From: Mactra quadrangularis | Taxonomy: Eukaryota; Mollusca; Bivalvia; Venerida; Mactridae | Direction: 5' to 3' | NCBI GenBank assembly: GCA_025267735.1 | Contig: CM046299.1 | Location: 37,772,887 to 37,836,886 of the forward strand | DNA length: 64,000 nt | Part shown: positions 42,120 to 53,700 of the stretch, in pieces | How positions within the stretch are numbered: position 1 is the stretch's first letter | Layout of the letters: each line of letters starts with the position of its first letter | Made by a program: the position numbers and the translations under genes | Notes under the pieces: model-generated | Told to the model about the DNA's origin: nothing | Database searches by the model: none | What the model saw: the letters and a program-made list of their open reading frames with translations, nothing else

Positions 42120-42540
42120 TTAATGCTTCAGTCACACTACTGTACACCGCATAGCATCCGTTAACGGACGCCAAACGCAAAGAAAAATGCGACTGAAAGT
42201 TATCCGGTGATGAAAAGCATTTCCCGCTGCTGCTCGGTGCTCTCATGATCGCTGTACGGGGCGCATAAAACGTACAAAACGCACAATGACCGAACGATCG
42301 ACGCACATATACCGGATGAACGACGTACAGTTAACGGACTTCAACGTACTAGTAACGGATTTGTACCGCACAAAACGTACACGCAGCGCATGAAGAACTG
42401 ACAAAACGTTCTTTGAACGTTCGACGAGCGTATTTCTACCGGTCACGTGACGGACAAAACTGGTATAAATAGTCCGATATTTTTTTTCGTTTCGTCATAA
42501 TAGTTTCCACGCTCTCAAAGATCACACACGTGCTCCAAAA

Positions 42541-42915
42541 TGCCAAAAGCCAAGGCTACCAATGCTGGGAAGGGTAAGGCCAGGGGACGGAGGAATACTC
42601 CAAGGTCACCCTCTCCTCCCCCTGATAATGATGCTGTTCAAGAACAAGAAACCATTGAAGTTACTGAGGAGGAAACACTCCGTCTGTAAAAAATCCAAAA
42701 GACTCAGATCTACCAAGTGATTCATCCATGCCGTCTACTCAGAAAGTCAGTCAAAGAAACCAAAGAAATCTTGCCGCCTCCGTGATGAGCAGGAGGAAGG
42801 TCAAGTCCTGGAATGGATTGCGGAACATCACTGTCTATGGAATTTAAAAAACAAGGACTAAAAAAACAAGGCTTTGAAAGACCGCCTCTGGGAGGAAAAA
42901 GCTGAAGAGCTCTAA
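42541..42915 (+). pseudogene. Harbinger accessory MADF/Myb-like protein, broken
   Basis: The frame starts MPKAKATNAGKGKARGRRNT, a basic tail, then an acidic stretch, a frameshift near 42690, and a MADF/SANT-like segment EGQVLEWIAEHHCLWNLKNK with an internal TAA before KNKALKDRLWEEKAEEL. In active Harbinger elements the second protein binds DNA and helps nuclear import of the transposase; this one is disrupted. Confidence 0.75.
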
Positions 42916-42989
42916 TATGACGGTAAATTCAAATACATTAATCTGAATTTATAATTATCATTATTATTGTAACGTTTCAGTGTCTTATA

Positions 42990-43560
42990 TTTCTGTAGTA
43001 ATTTGGCATTTCGTACATCATATATTAATTCCAATTCAGCTGGAAGCTTGAAGACCTGGTATACTGACTTGAGGGACTGGAACACCAGGCTCCATGCCCA
43101 ACGATCTGGGGACGGATACGATGACAGAGATGGTGTTGTGAGGTATCCTACAGGCAAACCGCATGTTGAAATACTTTGACCCTGACGCAAGATGTCTGAG
43201 TGTAACGGCTAACTTCATTCCAGGGTCAAGAGGGGTTCTGTATGTAGTATACTGTTTTGTTATTCTGGGACCCACACGTTCCAGAATCTCATCAAACATC
43301 TCAGGAGGCATCCTCATGAAGTTCGTAAATGACCGCTGGTCTTCTCTCCACAGCTCCATCATGAGTTGATCGTAGAGACCAAACATCGGCGTCTCTCATG
43401 ACCCAGCCAAGCCTTTGACCACCACCTCCGCAGTCGCCTTCTCCTTCTCCTATTTTCATAAGCGACAATAACTACATTCGCATCCAACAGGTCAATACGT
43501 GCCTGGATCACGGCCGCTTGATACTGCAGGCGGGCTCTAACGCGACACTCTATGATATGT
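42990..43560 (-). pseudogene. Harbinger transposase N-terminal fragment (HARBI1-like)
   Basis: On the minus strand an N-terminal piece (QYQAAVIQARIDLL, arginine-rich tract, WWSKAWLGHE) is followed after an apparent one-base shift near 43385 by LYDQLMMELWREDQRSFTNF, MRMPPEMFDEILERVGPRI and LKLAVTLRHLASG-like sequence with IPHNTIS. All this precedes the catalytic DDE domain in the family, and that domain is missing. Confidence 0.85.
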
Positions 43561-44106
43561 GGATCATTAACTCAAACTATCAAAGTTTCAGAAGGTCCTT
43601 TCACTTAAAATGCAGGAAAATATATGACAGTTATAACCAGGGAAACCTCGTTTTATTCATCATCAGTTTTGTGCGGTGGATTCATGTCTGTTATTTATCA
43701 GTTCTTATACGTCTCTTGTTCGTTATCGTCCGTTTAATCTACGTTACATCCGCTGCATGTCCGTTAATAGTCCGGCCGTAAATCAGGTCCACCGGGCAAG
43801 AACGGACTCGAACCGGACAAGTACAGAATAAGGAACGTACGAGTAACGGACAAAACGCATACCAGCGCATGGTTACCGTACATCTGACGGACAACTTTAT
43901 CCGGTGCTGTACGTTCCAAATTTTGAACATGTTCAAAACTTTCCACCGAACGAAACGAACACCGCCGGACATCGCCGGACAAGAAGCGCAAACGCCGCAT
44001 GATAAACGGAAAGGAAACGCATGCGAACGGACATGGACGGATTGAAAATTTTGTTATGCGTTGGACGCCCGTTAACGCTATACGGTGTAGTGTGACTGAT
44101 CCATTA

Positions 44107-46344
44107 GAATTCAATCCTTAAATTATATGTATATTCTGTTGTTTTTTTCAACTTTCAAAACTTGAATATTTCACAGTTAATGAATATTTCCACTTATACC
44201 CTTATACAAGGGAGACATTGACTCAACAAGCTAGGCTATTGGTCTTTCTTACCCAATCTTAACACATACTATTACAATACAAATCAAAGCACTGAAAGAA
44301 CAGAAATACTTTTTGGGGGGCGCCTTGGAACTTAACAGACCCAAGAAGGCAATCAAACAATAGTTGTTGTTTATGACTTATGTATACTTAGGCTTGAATA
44401 ACTGGACATCATAAATGTACAGTACTTTGAATTGTGCTAAAGCAAAACCTACACAGGTAGGCCCCACATGCTGTTTAGGAATTTAACAACCTGAGTATGA
44501 TAGGACTAGTATAATTTGCTAATGATTACCTAAAAGGGGGCCTATGACAAAAAGTTCTGGCGACTTATACAAATGACTATAACCTAAATCAAATTAAAGC
44601 GTTGAAAGCAAGACTGGACTGATTCGTACGCATAACTGCATTTTTGTGTTTTGTTATATAGTTCTCACTTTTAAACAGACTTTTGTAATTCTGCAATCAG
44701 GATGCATTGTACAATGTCATGTATATTATAAAATTACATACCCCAAACCATACATAGGCTGAAAGATCTATCTATTCCGGACAAAAAGATCAGTATTAGA
44801 AAAAAAGTTACGCAACTTATATGAAAATAAAATTCGATTGAAAGTTCCTACCATGAAAACATCAATGTTTTTCATTCATCACAAGCCGTACATAGTTACC
44901 TCCCCTTTTAACCACTCTTCAAGAGCAAACAAAGTAGATCCATTAATTTTTTGCATAGTTTCATAGGAAAAGCATTGTCAAAGACATAAATCCTCTTCAA
45001 TATAAAAAAGCACCCCAAATGAGGACACCAGGTACTTTCAAATAATGAATATGCGGCATGTCACACTTTCTTTTTCGAGCAAATTACCGCTTCCGATGAA
45101 CATTTAGTGGTATGTAACCTATGTAGAATTGTCGTCCACGTGTACATCTCTAATGGCCAGTCTACAGGGTTATCATGTATACTCGTGTGATATGAGATTA
45201 TGCAATACCAATATATTATGGTTGGTCACGTGACTACAGATCCTCATGTACAACTAATTCATTCATAATTTTTCATGAATGAATTCTAAATTGATCCATG
45301 GTGCTTGGGTATGTAACTGTACAGGTGGGCACAAAACACTGAGAAAGTTCTATTTCTTTTTAAGTATTGATGGACAAAAGTAAGAGTTACGGAATAAATT
45401 TAAAGTAGTTCTATAATTTGTATTAAACGATATATGTCAGATGATTGACGGAACTACTTTTTATCGCGTATAAATTGACCGGGTGATAAATTGGTGATAA
45501 GACAATTATATGAGGGCTGATCAATAAAAGTTTATATTGCTATAACACAAACTCGATTTATTACTTGAAAACTGCGTATGAAGTTTAACAACTCAATTAA
45601 TACAATAATATGTTACTTGCTTTATAATGATACTCTGCATGGTGCATGCATATAATACGTAAAAGGTATGTTTCTTAACTTACAGTGTTATATCTTCCAA
45701 TTTTGATGTATTTTTACAATTCTGCATGGTTGTATGGTGAAAAAAGCATTCAATTAGATGTTTTGTCAAATTAAAAGGCGTACTCGTGACGGTTGATACT
45801 CGGATACATTGATATATGTTAGCTTCATATGTAAGCGTACACGATGATTGATGAGTTGCATAATTATTTGACATGTTTAATGGCATTGTGATAAACAAAT
45901 TTCTGATGAATTAAGTCATGAAGGAATTCGTTACGATTTGATTGTCGACCCTCGTAGTATCTCTAGGCGGTTAATATAGGCCTTTGAATCGTCGATAGAT
46001 TTCGAGCTGTGGTATAACTTAAGACTTTCTGGCGAAAATCGCCAAAAAGTAAAAAAATCACTGTGAAATCAAATTATTCACTTTTTGACAGTTAAGAAAA
46101 AAACAGGCACGATGTTGCTTAATTGACCATATAAATCTATAGTCATGTTGTGTCAGCTATAGCCATTGTAATTTTGTTAGAATTTTAGTTAATATACTAG
46201 TTATGTATTGAGATTATTGTCAATATTTATTGTATGAGTATAACTTTTTTGAGTTTTATGTTACATCTAAATCATTATTTGGAACGTGGGTTTTGTAAGA
46301 TTTTGTTTTCATTTGGTACACTATTCATCTTATATGTCAGAGTC
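44107..46344. other. Intergenic, no gene seen
   Basis: No coding region is supported. A GGTCACGTGACT palindrome (E-box core CACGTG) occurs near 45228 and CCACGTGTAC near 45138, but no promoter or gene is linked to them. Confidence 0.5.
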
Positions 46345-46906
46345 ATGTGACATTATGTTTAGTTTATATGACATATTATGCATAATCATTTTACATGGTA
46401 TTTGTAAACATTATGTGACATTTTACAAATATTATGTGACATATATTTCAAATTAATTTGTCATTTTTTTCATTATCATTCGCCACACATAATTATGTGA
46501 CATGATATAATATTATTCTTATGTGACATATTTATTACATGTGACATACGATTTCCACTGGCACCAGAGTCTTCACACTCGTTAAATACGCATATATTTA
46601 ATATTTTGCCAACTAACACAATTAAAAATCGGTCCCATATACATTACCGTGTACGAGTTATAACTACAAATGTACTTTCATTAAAATATATAAGGTAGTG
46701 TACATGTACGTATGCACAGGGAATTATATATAGGGACGTACGCACTTTTATGATCATAAAATATGGACTCTGATGCCAGTGTTCATTTCTTATGACACTC
46801 TCTTCATAATTGTATCATAATTTGTTATTATCTCATGTGACACATCTGGTAATTATGTGACACATTCATCATGAATTATGTGACATTTTATTTATCTCAT
46901 GTGACA
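46345..46906 (+). repeat. Cluster of ATGTGACA motifs, all on the plus strand
   Basis: Ten exact ATGTGACA octamers start at 46345, 46413, 46433, 46495, 46521, 46539, 46835, 46855, 46878 and 46899, in two groups, mostly 18-70 bases apart within each. All have the same orientation, often preceded by ATT or CTC. They may be a degenerate tandem repeat or a binding-site array. Confidence 0.7.
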
Positions 46907-47357
46907 GTATACATGTATATTCATCTTATGTGAGTACATCATTGATAATAATAATATTGTGTAGAATGTTTATAACTGTGATGTACAATCTTGTTTCAGT
47001 GTATAGTTATTCCATTAATTATGTGATCTGTTGTATAGTCCTATTTTATTAAGGGTTTATCATTTGTTGAAAATGAAAAAATCTATCAAGTGGGTGGGGT
47101 AACTATAGTACAAGGAAATAGCATAATAACATCAGTTCAATCAACGGAGGAAAATTAGCCAGGGGGAAAGATCTATAACATCATTTGGATTTATGAAAAG
47201 AGAACTTTAATTATGTGTTTGGACTGACGTTCGGAATGCCATTTCAAGGTTAGGCTAATTTGTTTTCATTTCTTTCTAAATGTCTTATTTGTTGAGTTTT
47301 TTTTATATTTTCACTGTCACGTCTATACACTTAATGCATCACTTACAAAATATATCA

Positions 47358-47431
47358 AAATTATTTGGAATTTATGGATATTTTGATATAATTATAATTA
47401 TATCAAAATCTCCATAAATTCAAAATAATTT
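47358..47431. repeat. 74-bp near-perfect palindrome
   Basis: Two 37-base arms meet without a spacer at 47394/47395 and pair with two mismatches, centred on ATAATTATAATTATAT. It is capable of cruciform or hairpin formation and has no coding content. It may be a minimal MITE. Confidence 0.85.
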
Positions 47432-48153
47432 AAGATATGTGCTTAGAACTTGGATTCAGAGACAACAAGCACAGCTGACTACCATGATATAAATCGTTGG
47501 AAAACTGAGTATAGCACAAACATGATATAAGTTCTAACTAACAACTGTATAACAGCACATATATTAATACAAATGAACAAAATTCTTACATCTGATAATT
47601 TTAGCTGTTTAGTTTATCACCAGGTCTGTTCACTTTTTTGTTTTTCTAATGATTTTGATCAATAAAAATGTTTTGGGTCTTATTATTGTCTTTTATATTT
47701 TATTTTTTCAAGAATTTTTTTTGGTCAGACTTTTGAAGAATTTCAGTCTGTTATGCAGGAGTAGTCCCAGTAATCAGTTGTACAAAGAAGTACATACTCT
47801 AAAGTTGATTCTTGCTTTGACTGGTTATCAGTGCAGTGAGTAATAAGTATCTATTGAACTGTCTGAATTTTTAGCTAAAATACTAGTTTTAATTTGTTGA
47901 AATTGCCTAGACCTCAATTTGAGATTCCATAAAAGATCAGATTACGGTAATCAATGTGGGACATAACTAAAGATAGGAGTAGTGTTTCTGTTGCATCTTT
48001 ATCCAAATATTTTCATATACTTTTGATACCTAAATAATCAAACATGGCAGTTCCACTTTTCATTTTGTGATCTCAAGTTTCATCAAGAAAATCACCTAAT
48101 TAGTGTTTAAGTCTTCACATTTTTCTTCAGATTTTATAGTTTCACCAGCTATG

Positions 48154-48390
48154 TTAATTGACTGGGTAGAGCATGTATTCCACTGCTTTGCTTCCAAACA
48201 TGATAAACTCTGTCTTTAAGTTGTTCATTTTTAGTTTATTTTCATTCATCCATAAATTTATTGTTACAGCACACTTTTCAAGTAAAGGAATTGCATTTGA
48301 TTCCTCATTCTGATTGCCAGGGTAGAATCTTTTATTGGCGGAGTGGTCATCTGCAAAACCATGCACTGGTATAACAGATGGAATAACATC
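48154..48390 (-). pseudogene. LINE reverse transcriptase fragment
   Basis: The piece includes HGFADDHSANKRFYPGNQNE and INLWMNENKLKMNNLKTEFI followed by MFGS. F-A-D-D-H-S is the catalytic palm box, and W-M-x-x-N-x-L-K-x-N...K-T-E is the next conserved RT motif of jockey/RTE-type LINEs. Nothing else of the element is clear, so this is a short relic. Confidence 0.8.
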
Positions 48391-49390
48391 AAATAAGAAT
48401 CATGTATAGGTGAGATAAAGCCACAGACCAGGACAACTAACTACCTGCGCACCTTTTTACTAATTAATCGTACGATGAAAATCATCCCAAGCCAAAAGCA
48501 AGAAACATTAATAATACAGTCATTTTTTTGGCCAATCAATTTCAAATATTACTGAGTTATGTAGAATATTGTATACCCTTTGAATACTAAATAATAGATA
48601 GCTTTATCATCCTCCTGACTTCGAAATGCAATTTTATGAAATTGACTTACGATAACTTTTTTAAGAATTTTTGTGAAAAGGTGTACTGGTTGATAAGATA
48701 TGACAAAGAATGAAGATATTCATTAACATTTTTGGAACGATGTCCTAAGACATCGTTCCAATGGTAACAAGAAAGTATAAGATTACTCTTTTCACGCTTC
48801 AAAAATTTTCAACATAGAGAAAGAGGCGTACTTCAAGCGTTACACTCATTAGCATCTCATTTTAATGTAATACAACGCCGGCTTGTGTTGTCGGTCGTTG
48901 AAATCATTCACAAACGTATATAGTTAAGTTATTGCAAAATCGCTAGATGGCGCTGTGGCCGAGCATTGAGACGGATAATTATGCAAAGATCTCATACGTT
49001 ATTCATACTGAACTATTAAAAGAGGGTGGGGTACCGTGATCACTCATGCAAACCTAAGTGAACCAAGACTACAAAATTGTGATTACTAGTATAGATCTAA
49101 ATTGTTTTTTTTTAAGTTATGAGCCAATATATTTATCAAAATCACCTAGGGAAGTATGTGTAAGTATAAATATATTTGCACCCTTTGAGGGTTGATAAAA
49201 AGTTTCCTGTATTAAAAGTTTCTTTTTATTCGTACATGCCATGATTGACCATTACTTATAGTTGATGTATATATCATTACTACAGTTTATATGTTTATTA
49301 ACATAGACGATTTTGAATGGTTGCAATAGTGGTATTAATAGCCCACGTCCGGAAATCAAATATTTGGATTTTCTCCTCCGGTTCAAACAC
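48391..49390. other. Intergenic, no gene seen
   Basis: Only the hairpin at 48732-48761 stands out. The 5' end of the Helitron-like element may fall in this stretch or just after it, but no terminal signature is recognised. Confidence 0.4.
48732..48761. repeat. Perfect 13-bp hairpin with 4-base loop
   Basis: TTGGAACGATGTC and GACATCGTTCCAA flank the loop CTAA with no mismatch. It lies 2 kb upstream of the Helitron ORF. Subterminal hairpins are a Helitron feature, but position and following bases do not match the canonical end, so this is only a candidate. Confidence 0.75.
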
Positions 49391-49398
49391 TATATAAA
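49391..49398 (+). promoter_or_regulatory. Candidate TATA box upstream of the Helitron genes
   Basis: CACTATATAAACAC is a good TATA element about 1.37 kb 5' of the large ORF. Transcription starting about 30 bases downstream would give a leader reaching the donor-like AACAAC|GTAAGT at 49909. No transcript evidence is available. Confidence 0.35.
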
Positions 49399-49399
49399 C

Positions 49400-50502
49400 A
49401 CTCTTCGTTACAATGATAGATCTAATAGAGTACAAAGAAAACTATGATCTAAAATCGATAGTGTGTGCTATATTTATAAAAATGATGAAATGAAAGTGGT
49501 ATTTTTTGTAAAATTCACACGAGTGCAAATAATGATCAGAAGAACAGTTTAACTATAACGGTCTTATGATTGCAAAAAAATAATCTGACATAATGTAGCG
49601 TACAGGTTGTGCACATTCGCCTTTTAAAACTTTTTGATCGACCCTTATTACTGAGGGTAGCGAGTGTGTTAAGCCTAACAAAATAGTGCGCATTAGTAAG
49701 TTATTTATGAACTCATGAATTTTTATCATGCATTTTTTCTTTTCTTCATTGTAAAAGTAATATATGTAATTATTTGAAAACATCAAGAACTACTTGATTT
49801 AATCGTGTCTTCTATATCGGTGTCAATCGCGCAAGGATACATTCCCGCGAAAATTACTGAACCCACGCTATCTTGACCCACTTAGCTGAGGAGAAGAATA
49901 AAAACAACGTAAGTTTTACCGTTTATTTTCATGATATATTCCGTGTTTATATTTTTGTTTATGTTTTGTTTAATGTTTATCTATTTATTGATTGTGTATA
50001 TAACCTTCTGTAGTCATTTTATATTCGTGTGATTAGAGGGATCCAATATTATTGTCCGGAGCCGTCATGCGTGTTGTCTGCGTGTTCATTGATTGAGGTA
50101 TAGTTGATACTTCAACAATTATTTCTAGTATTATTTCTCATTGATCTGTGTAGATAAATCCCAGCTAAACCTTACCAGCAGTATTAAATTTCTAGCACCA
50201 GTATGTGATAATCTGAGCGTTGCTGGTTTGTATCGTTTGCTGTTTGTTTACGTTCGACATCCCGATCTGACCTACTTTCAGTTTATGATAAGGGAAATAA
50301 CTCATTTCCTCATACCGAAACAGTTGTCCTTCAAATTGTTATGTGATGTGTGTTTTTTTCTTGAAGAGGTGATTTCAAAGTGCTACATACATTAATCTTG
50401 GTTTACTCATTAAATTGATTAATTCACTGTTTTGGAAATTGGTTCTATATATGCTGATATTGACTGTTTGCTTCATTTATTTTAAACTATCAAAGCTTGG
50501 AG
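49400..50502 (+). other. Putative leader of the Helitron genes, non-coding
   Basis: No conserved coding frame. A strong donor consensus, ACAAC|GTAAGTTTTACC, at 49909 could end a leader exon. Acceptor-like sites exist further 3', and the clear one is at 57255, immediately before the RPA-like ORF. Confidence 0.35.
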
Positions 50503-50716
50503 TTGAATTTCCTGGTACTCAAATCTTGGCATTGAATTCTGGAGCTCACTTCTTGGAGATCAATTTCATAGATTTCAAATTCAAGAAAATACCAGCCATT
50601 CATTGAACACTGAATTTCATGGTACTCAAGTCTTGGTATTGAATTCTGGGGCACATTTCTTGGAGATCAATTTCATGGATTTCAAATGAAAGAAAAAAAC
50701 AGCCATTCAACTCTTG
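50503..50716 (+). repeat. 107-bp direct duplication in the ORF leader
   Basis: Two copies 107 bases apart share TGGTACTCAA, CTTGG(C/T)ATTGAATTCTGG and TTCTTGGAGATCAATTTCAT. The second copy ends about 45 bases before the start codon of the large ORF. Confidence 0.9.
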
Positions 50717-50760
50717 ATTGACTCGGAAGTATTTTGTTGACTTGAAAGTGTAAATATTTT

Positions 50761-53700
50761 ATGATGAGTTGGTCAATACTTCATGCATCTGACAGACATC
50801 AAGGTGATAGCTGCTTTCCATGTGATGCCAGAGGTAAACAATGTGTAACTTGTTGTTGTATGTTTCTTGTACATGTAAATAATTCACAAAGTTGTGAGAA
50901 CATTGATTCTAACTGTTTAACAGATCTATTGTTTGCTGGAAGTCAGTTATATTGTGCTTTGAAACATTCTGTGCAATCTTTAGAATTTGTTAAACCAGAA
51001 CAATTGCCACAGTGTGTTGTTTACAATAGTAAAACTGTATATATTAAACACTTACAAGTTTTATCTGGTTTATTGCAACAGTCTGCACACACGGATGGTT
51101 TTAATGTGTTCAGTTTGGAAGACGTATTTTCCCAAGTATGTCAAAATTCCAAAACATGTAGCATTATTTTCGTATTTCATGGGGTATCAATTGCTATTTA
51201 TTTTAAAAATTATGTTTTTTATACATATGATAGTCATTCAAGGGATAATTACGGTATGAGTTGTCCAAATGGCACCAGTGTTGTTGGTAGTGTTAGGTCT
51301 GTTCATGATATTACCGCATATTTACGTAATTTAGCTACATCTTTGGGCTGTATTGAAGGTACTCAGTTCGATTGTCATATGTTTTCTTTTACTAAAAGAT
51401 ATCAACAATTTTCGCTGAAAATAGTTCTCCATAATGATATGCAGGGCTTCAGTTATATAAATGCAAGTACACAGAATGAACGGGTATTGTGCACTTCAGG
51501 TACAAATCCAATAGCCAAAAAACACAAACTAACAGATGAAAGACAGGGGTTGCTGTTAAGTAAGTCTGACTTATCGGGATCACCCTTGCAAGTACCTACT
51601 AGTAAGAAAATTGTTGTCGGAACAAAGCAGTCTTGCCATCCGTCTTCAGCAAAGAAAACCCAGATCAATTCACTTGCTTCAGTAAAAAATATAAATGTAA
51701 GCTTACAGAATAAACAGGTATTATGCTCTTCAGGTGCAAATCCATTGGCCAAAAAACTCAAACTGACAGATGAGAGACAGCAGTTACTGTTAAGCAACTC
51801 TGACTTTACCGTATCAGCCTTGCAAGAACCTCTTAGTAAGGAAATTGTAGTACGCAAAAAGCAGTGTTGCCTTCAGTCTTCAGCAAAGAAAATCAAGATC
51901 AATTCACTTGCTTCAGTTAAAAGCAAGATTGCTCATAATAGATCTCATTCAAATCCTCCCAAAGAAATTCCATTAAATGAACAGCTAAAAAAAATTGTTG
52001 AGCAGTTTAAAGTTCTTGTTTCTTTTGGACCAGATTACATTTGCTCTTGCTGCACTCAAACATTTTTCAAGCATTCTGTTAGTAATGTTGCTAGAGTATC
52101 TAACACAAATAAAGCTGCAATTTCAAAGTACACTACAGGTTATATAAGTGTGGGTGGCAATGAATGGATCTGCAGAGGCTGTCTTTCAAGTTCCCGTGAA
52201 GGAAAAATTCCTAAGTTTTGGTTGCAAAATGGTCTGAAATTTCCTGATAAACCTATTGAATTACAGCTTTCTAGTTTAGAGGAAAGACTAGTGGCTCCAA
52301 GACTGCCATTTATGCAATTGCGTGAAATGCCAAGAGGTGGTCAAGTTAGCTTAAAAGGAAATATTGTTAATGTCCCTGCAGATGTGAATGGTACAATAAA
52401 AAAGTTGCCAAGAATGTTGTGTGAGACAGAAACTATCATGCTGAAACTTAAACGAAAACTTGCTTACAAACATCATGTTGCTTTCGAAAACATTAGGCCA
52501 AACAAAGTGTTTGAGGCTGCAAAGTGGTTGGTTACTAATAGTACATTATTCAAAAATGAAGGTATATGTATTGATGAAAAATGGCTTCACCATTCTCAAG
52601 AGATAAATGTTCAATCATTAGAGCATGAGCATGACTATAGTGATAAAAATCAAGGTTTGAATTCAAAGCAGAATGATTCAAATTCAGATAATTGGACTGA
52701 GGATGACGAATTTATGAATAGACCAACTGGCAATCTTGACACATGTCTACAGCCTATAGATTATAGAGAATTTAATCAAGTGTTGACTGTTGCTCCTGGT
52801 GAAGACAACTCACCTATAAGTGTGTTTCAAGACATTCATTCAGAAACTTTGTCATTTCCATCAATATACTGTGGTATGGCACGTGTTGATAACAATTCTC
52901 GATTAATTCCCTTGTATTATAGTGACATATGCAAATGGGAATTACGAAATATTGACAGAAGAGTGGCTTTATGCATTCCAAATTTATTCTTTAAACTGAA
53001 AAGATTGCAGATTAAACAGATAAAAGATAAAGTGCATTTAGCTATTAGAAAATGCAAAACAAAAGGCACGAGATTGACTGCTGGAGATATACTTTCACCA
53101 GGTTTTGTGGATAAAATTACTATGCAAAATGATGGTTTCAGAGTTTTGAGAACATTAAGAGGCTCACCTCCTTATTGGGAAGCTGCCAAAAGGGATGTAT
53201 TTGCTATGATTAGACAGTTAGGGATTCCAACCTGGTTTTGCTCTTTTTCTGCCGCGGAAACGAAATGGAAATCATTGCTACGGTCACTTGCTAAACTTGT
53301 TCAGGGAGAAAACTTATCGGATGATGAAATAGATGTTATGTCATGGCAAAGAAAATGTGAATTAATAAAATCTGATCCTGTTACTTGCGCTCGATATTTT
53401 GATTATCGGGTTCAAATGTTTATAAAGAATGTTTTGCATCATAAATGTAACCCTATTGGTAAAATTGTTGATTATTTCTATCGTGTTGAATTTCAACAAA
53501 GAGGTTCCCCACATATCCATATGATTATTTGGGTAGAAAATGCCCCTAAGTATGGTATTGATGCAGATTTGTCGTTATCTCAGTTTGTAGACAAATACGT
53601 CAAGTGTTTGAAAAATGATTCAATCCCAACCCTGATCAATTATCAGACTCACAGACACGCAAGTACATGCAGGAAACATGGCAAGGCTTCCTGTCGCTTT

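Larger units (their letters stand above)
42120..44106. mobile_element. PIF/Harbinger DNA transposon, internally deleted
   Basis: Terminal inverted repeats share TCAGTCACAC, then ACACCG, ATAGC and CGTTAACGG on both sides. TTA trinucleotides flank the ends (42120-42122 and 44104-44106), consistent with Harbinger's three-base target duplication. It holds two convergent broken ORFs: a MADF/Myb-like protein (+) and the transposase N-terminus (-). The catalytic half of the transposase is absent, so the element cannot move itself. Confidence 0.85.
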
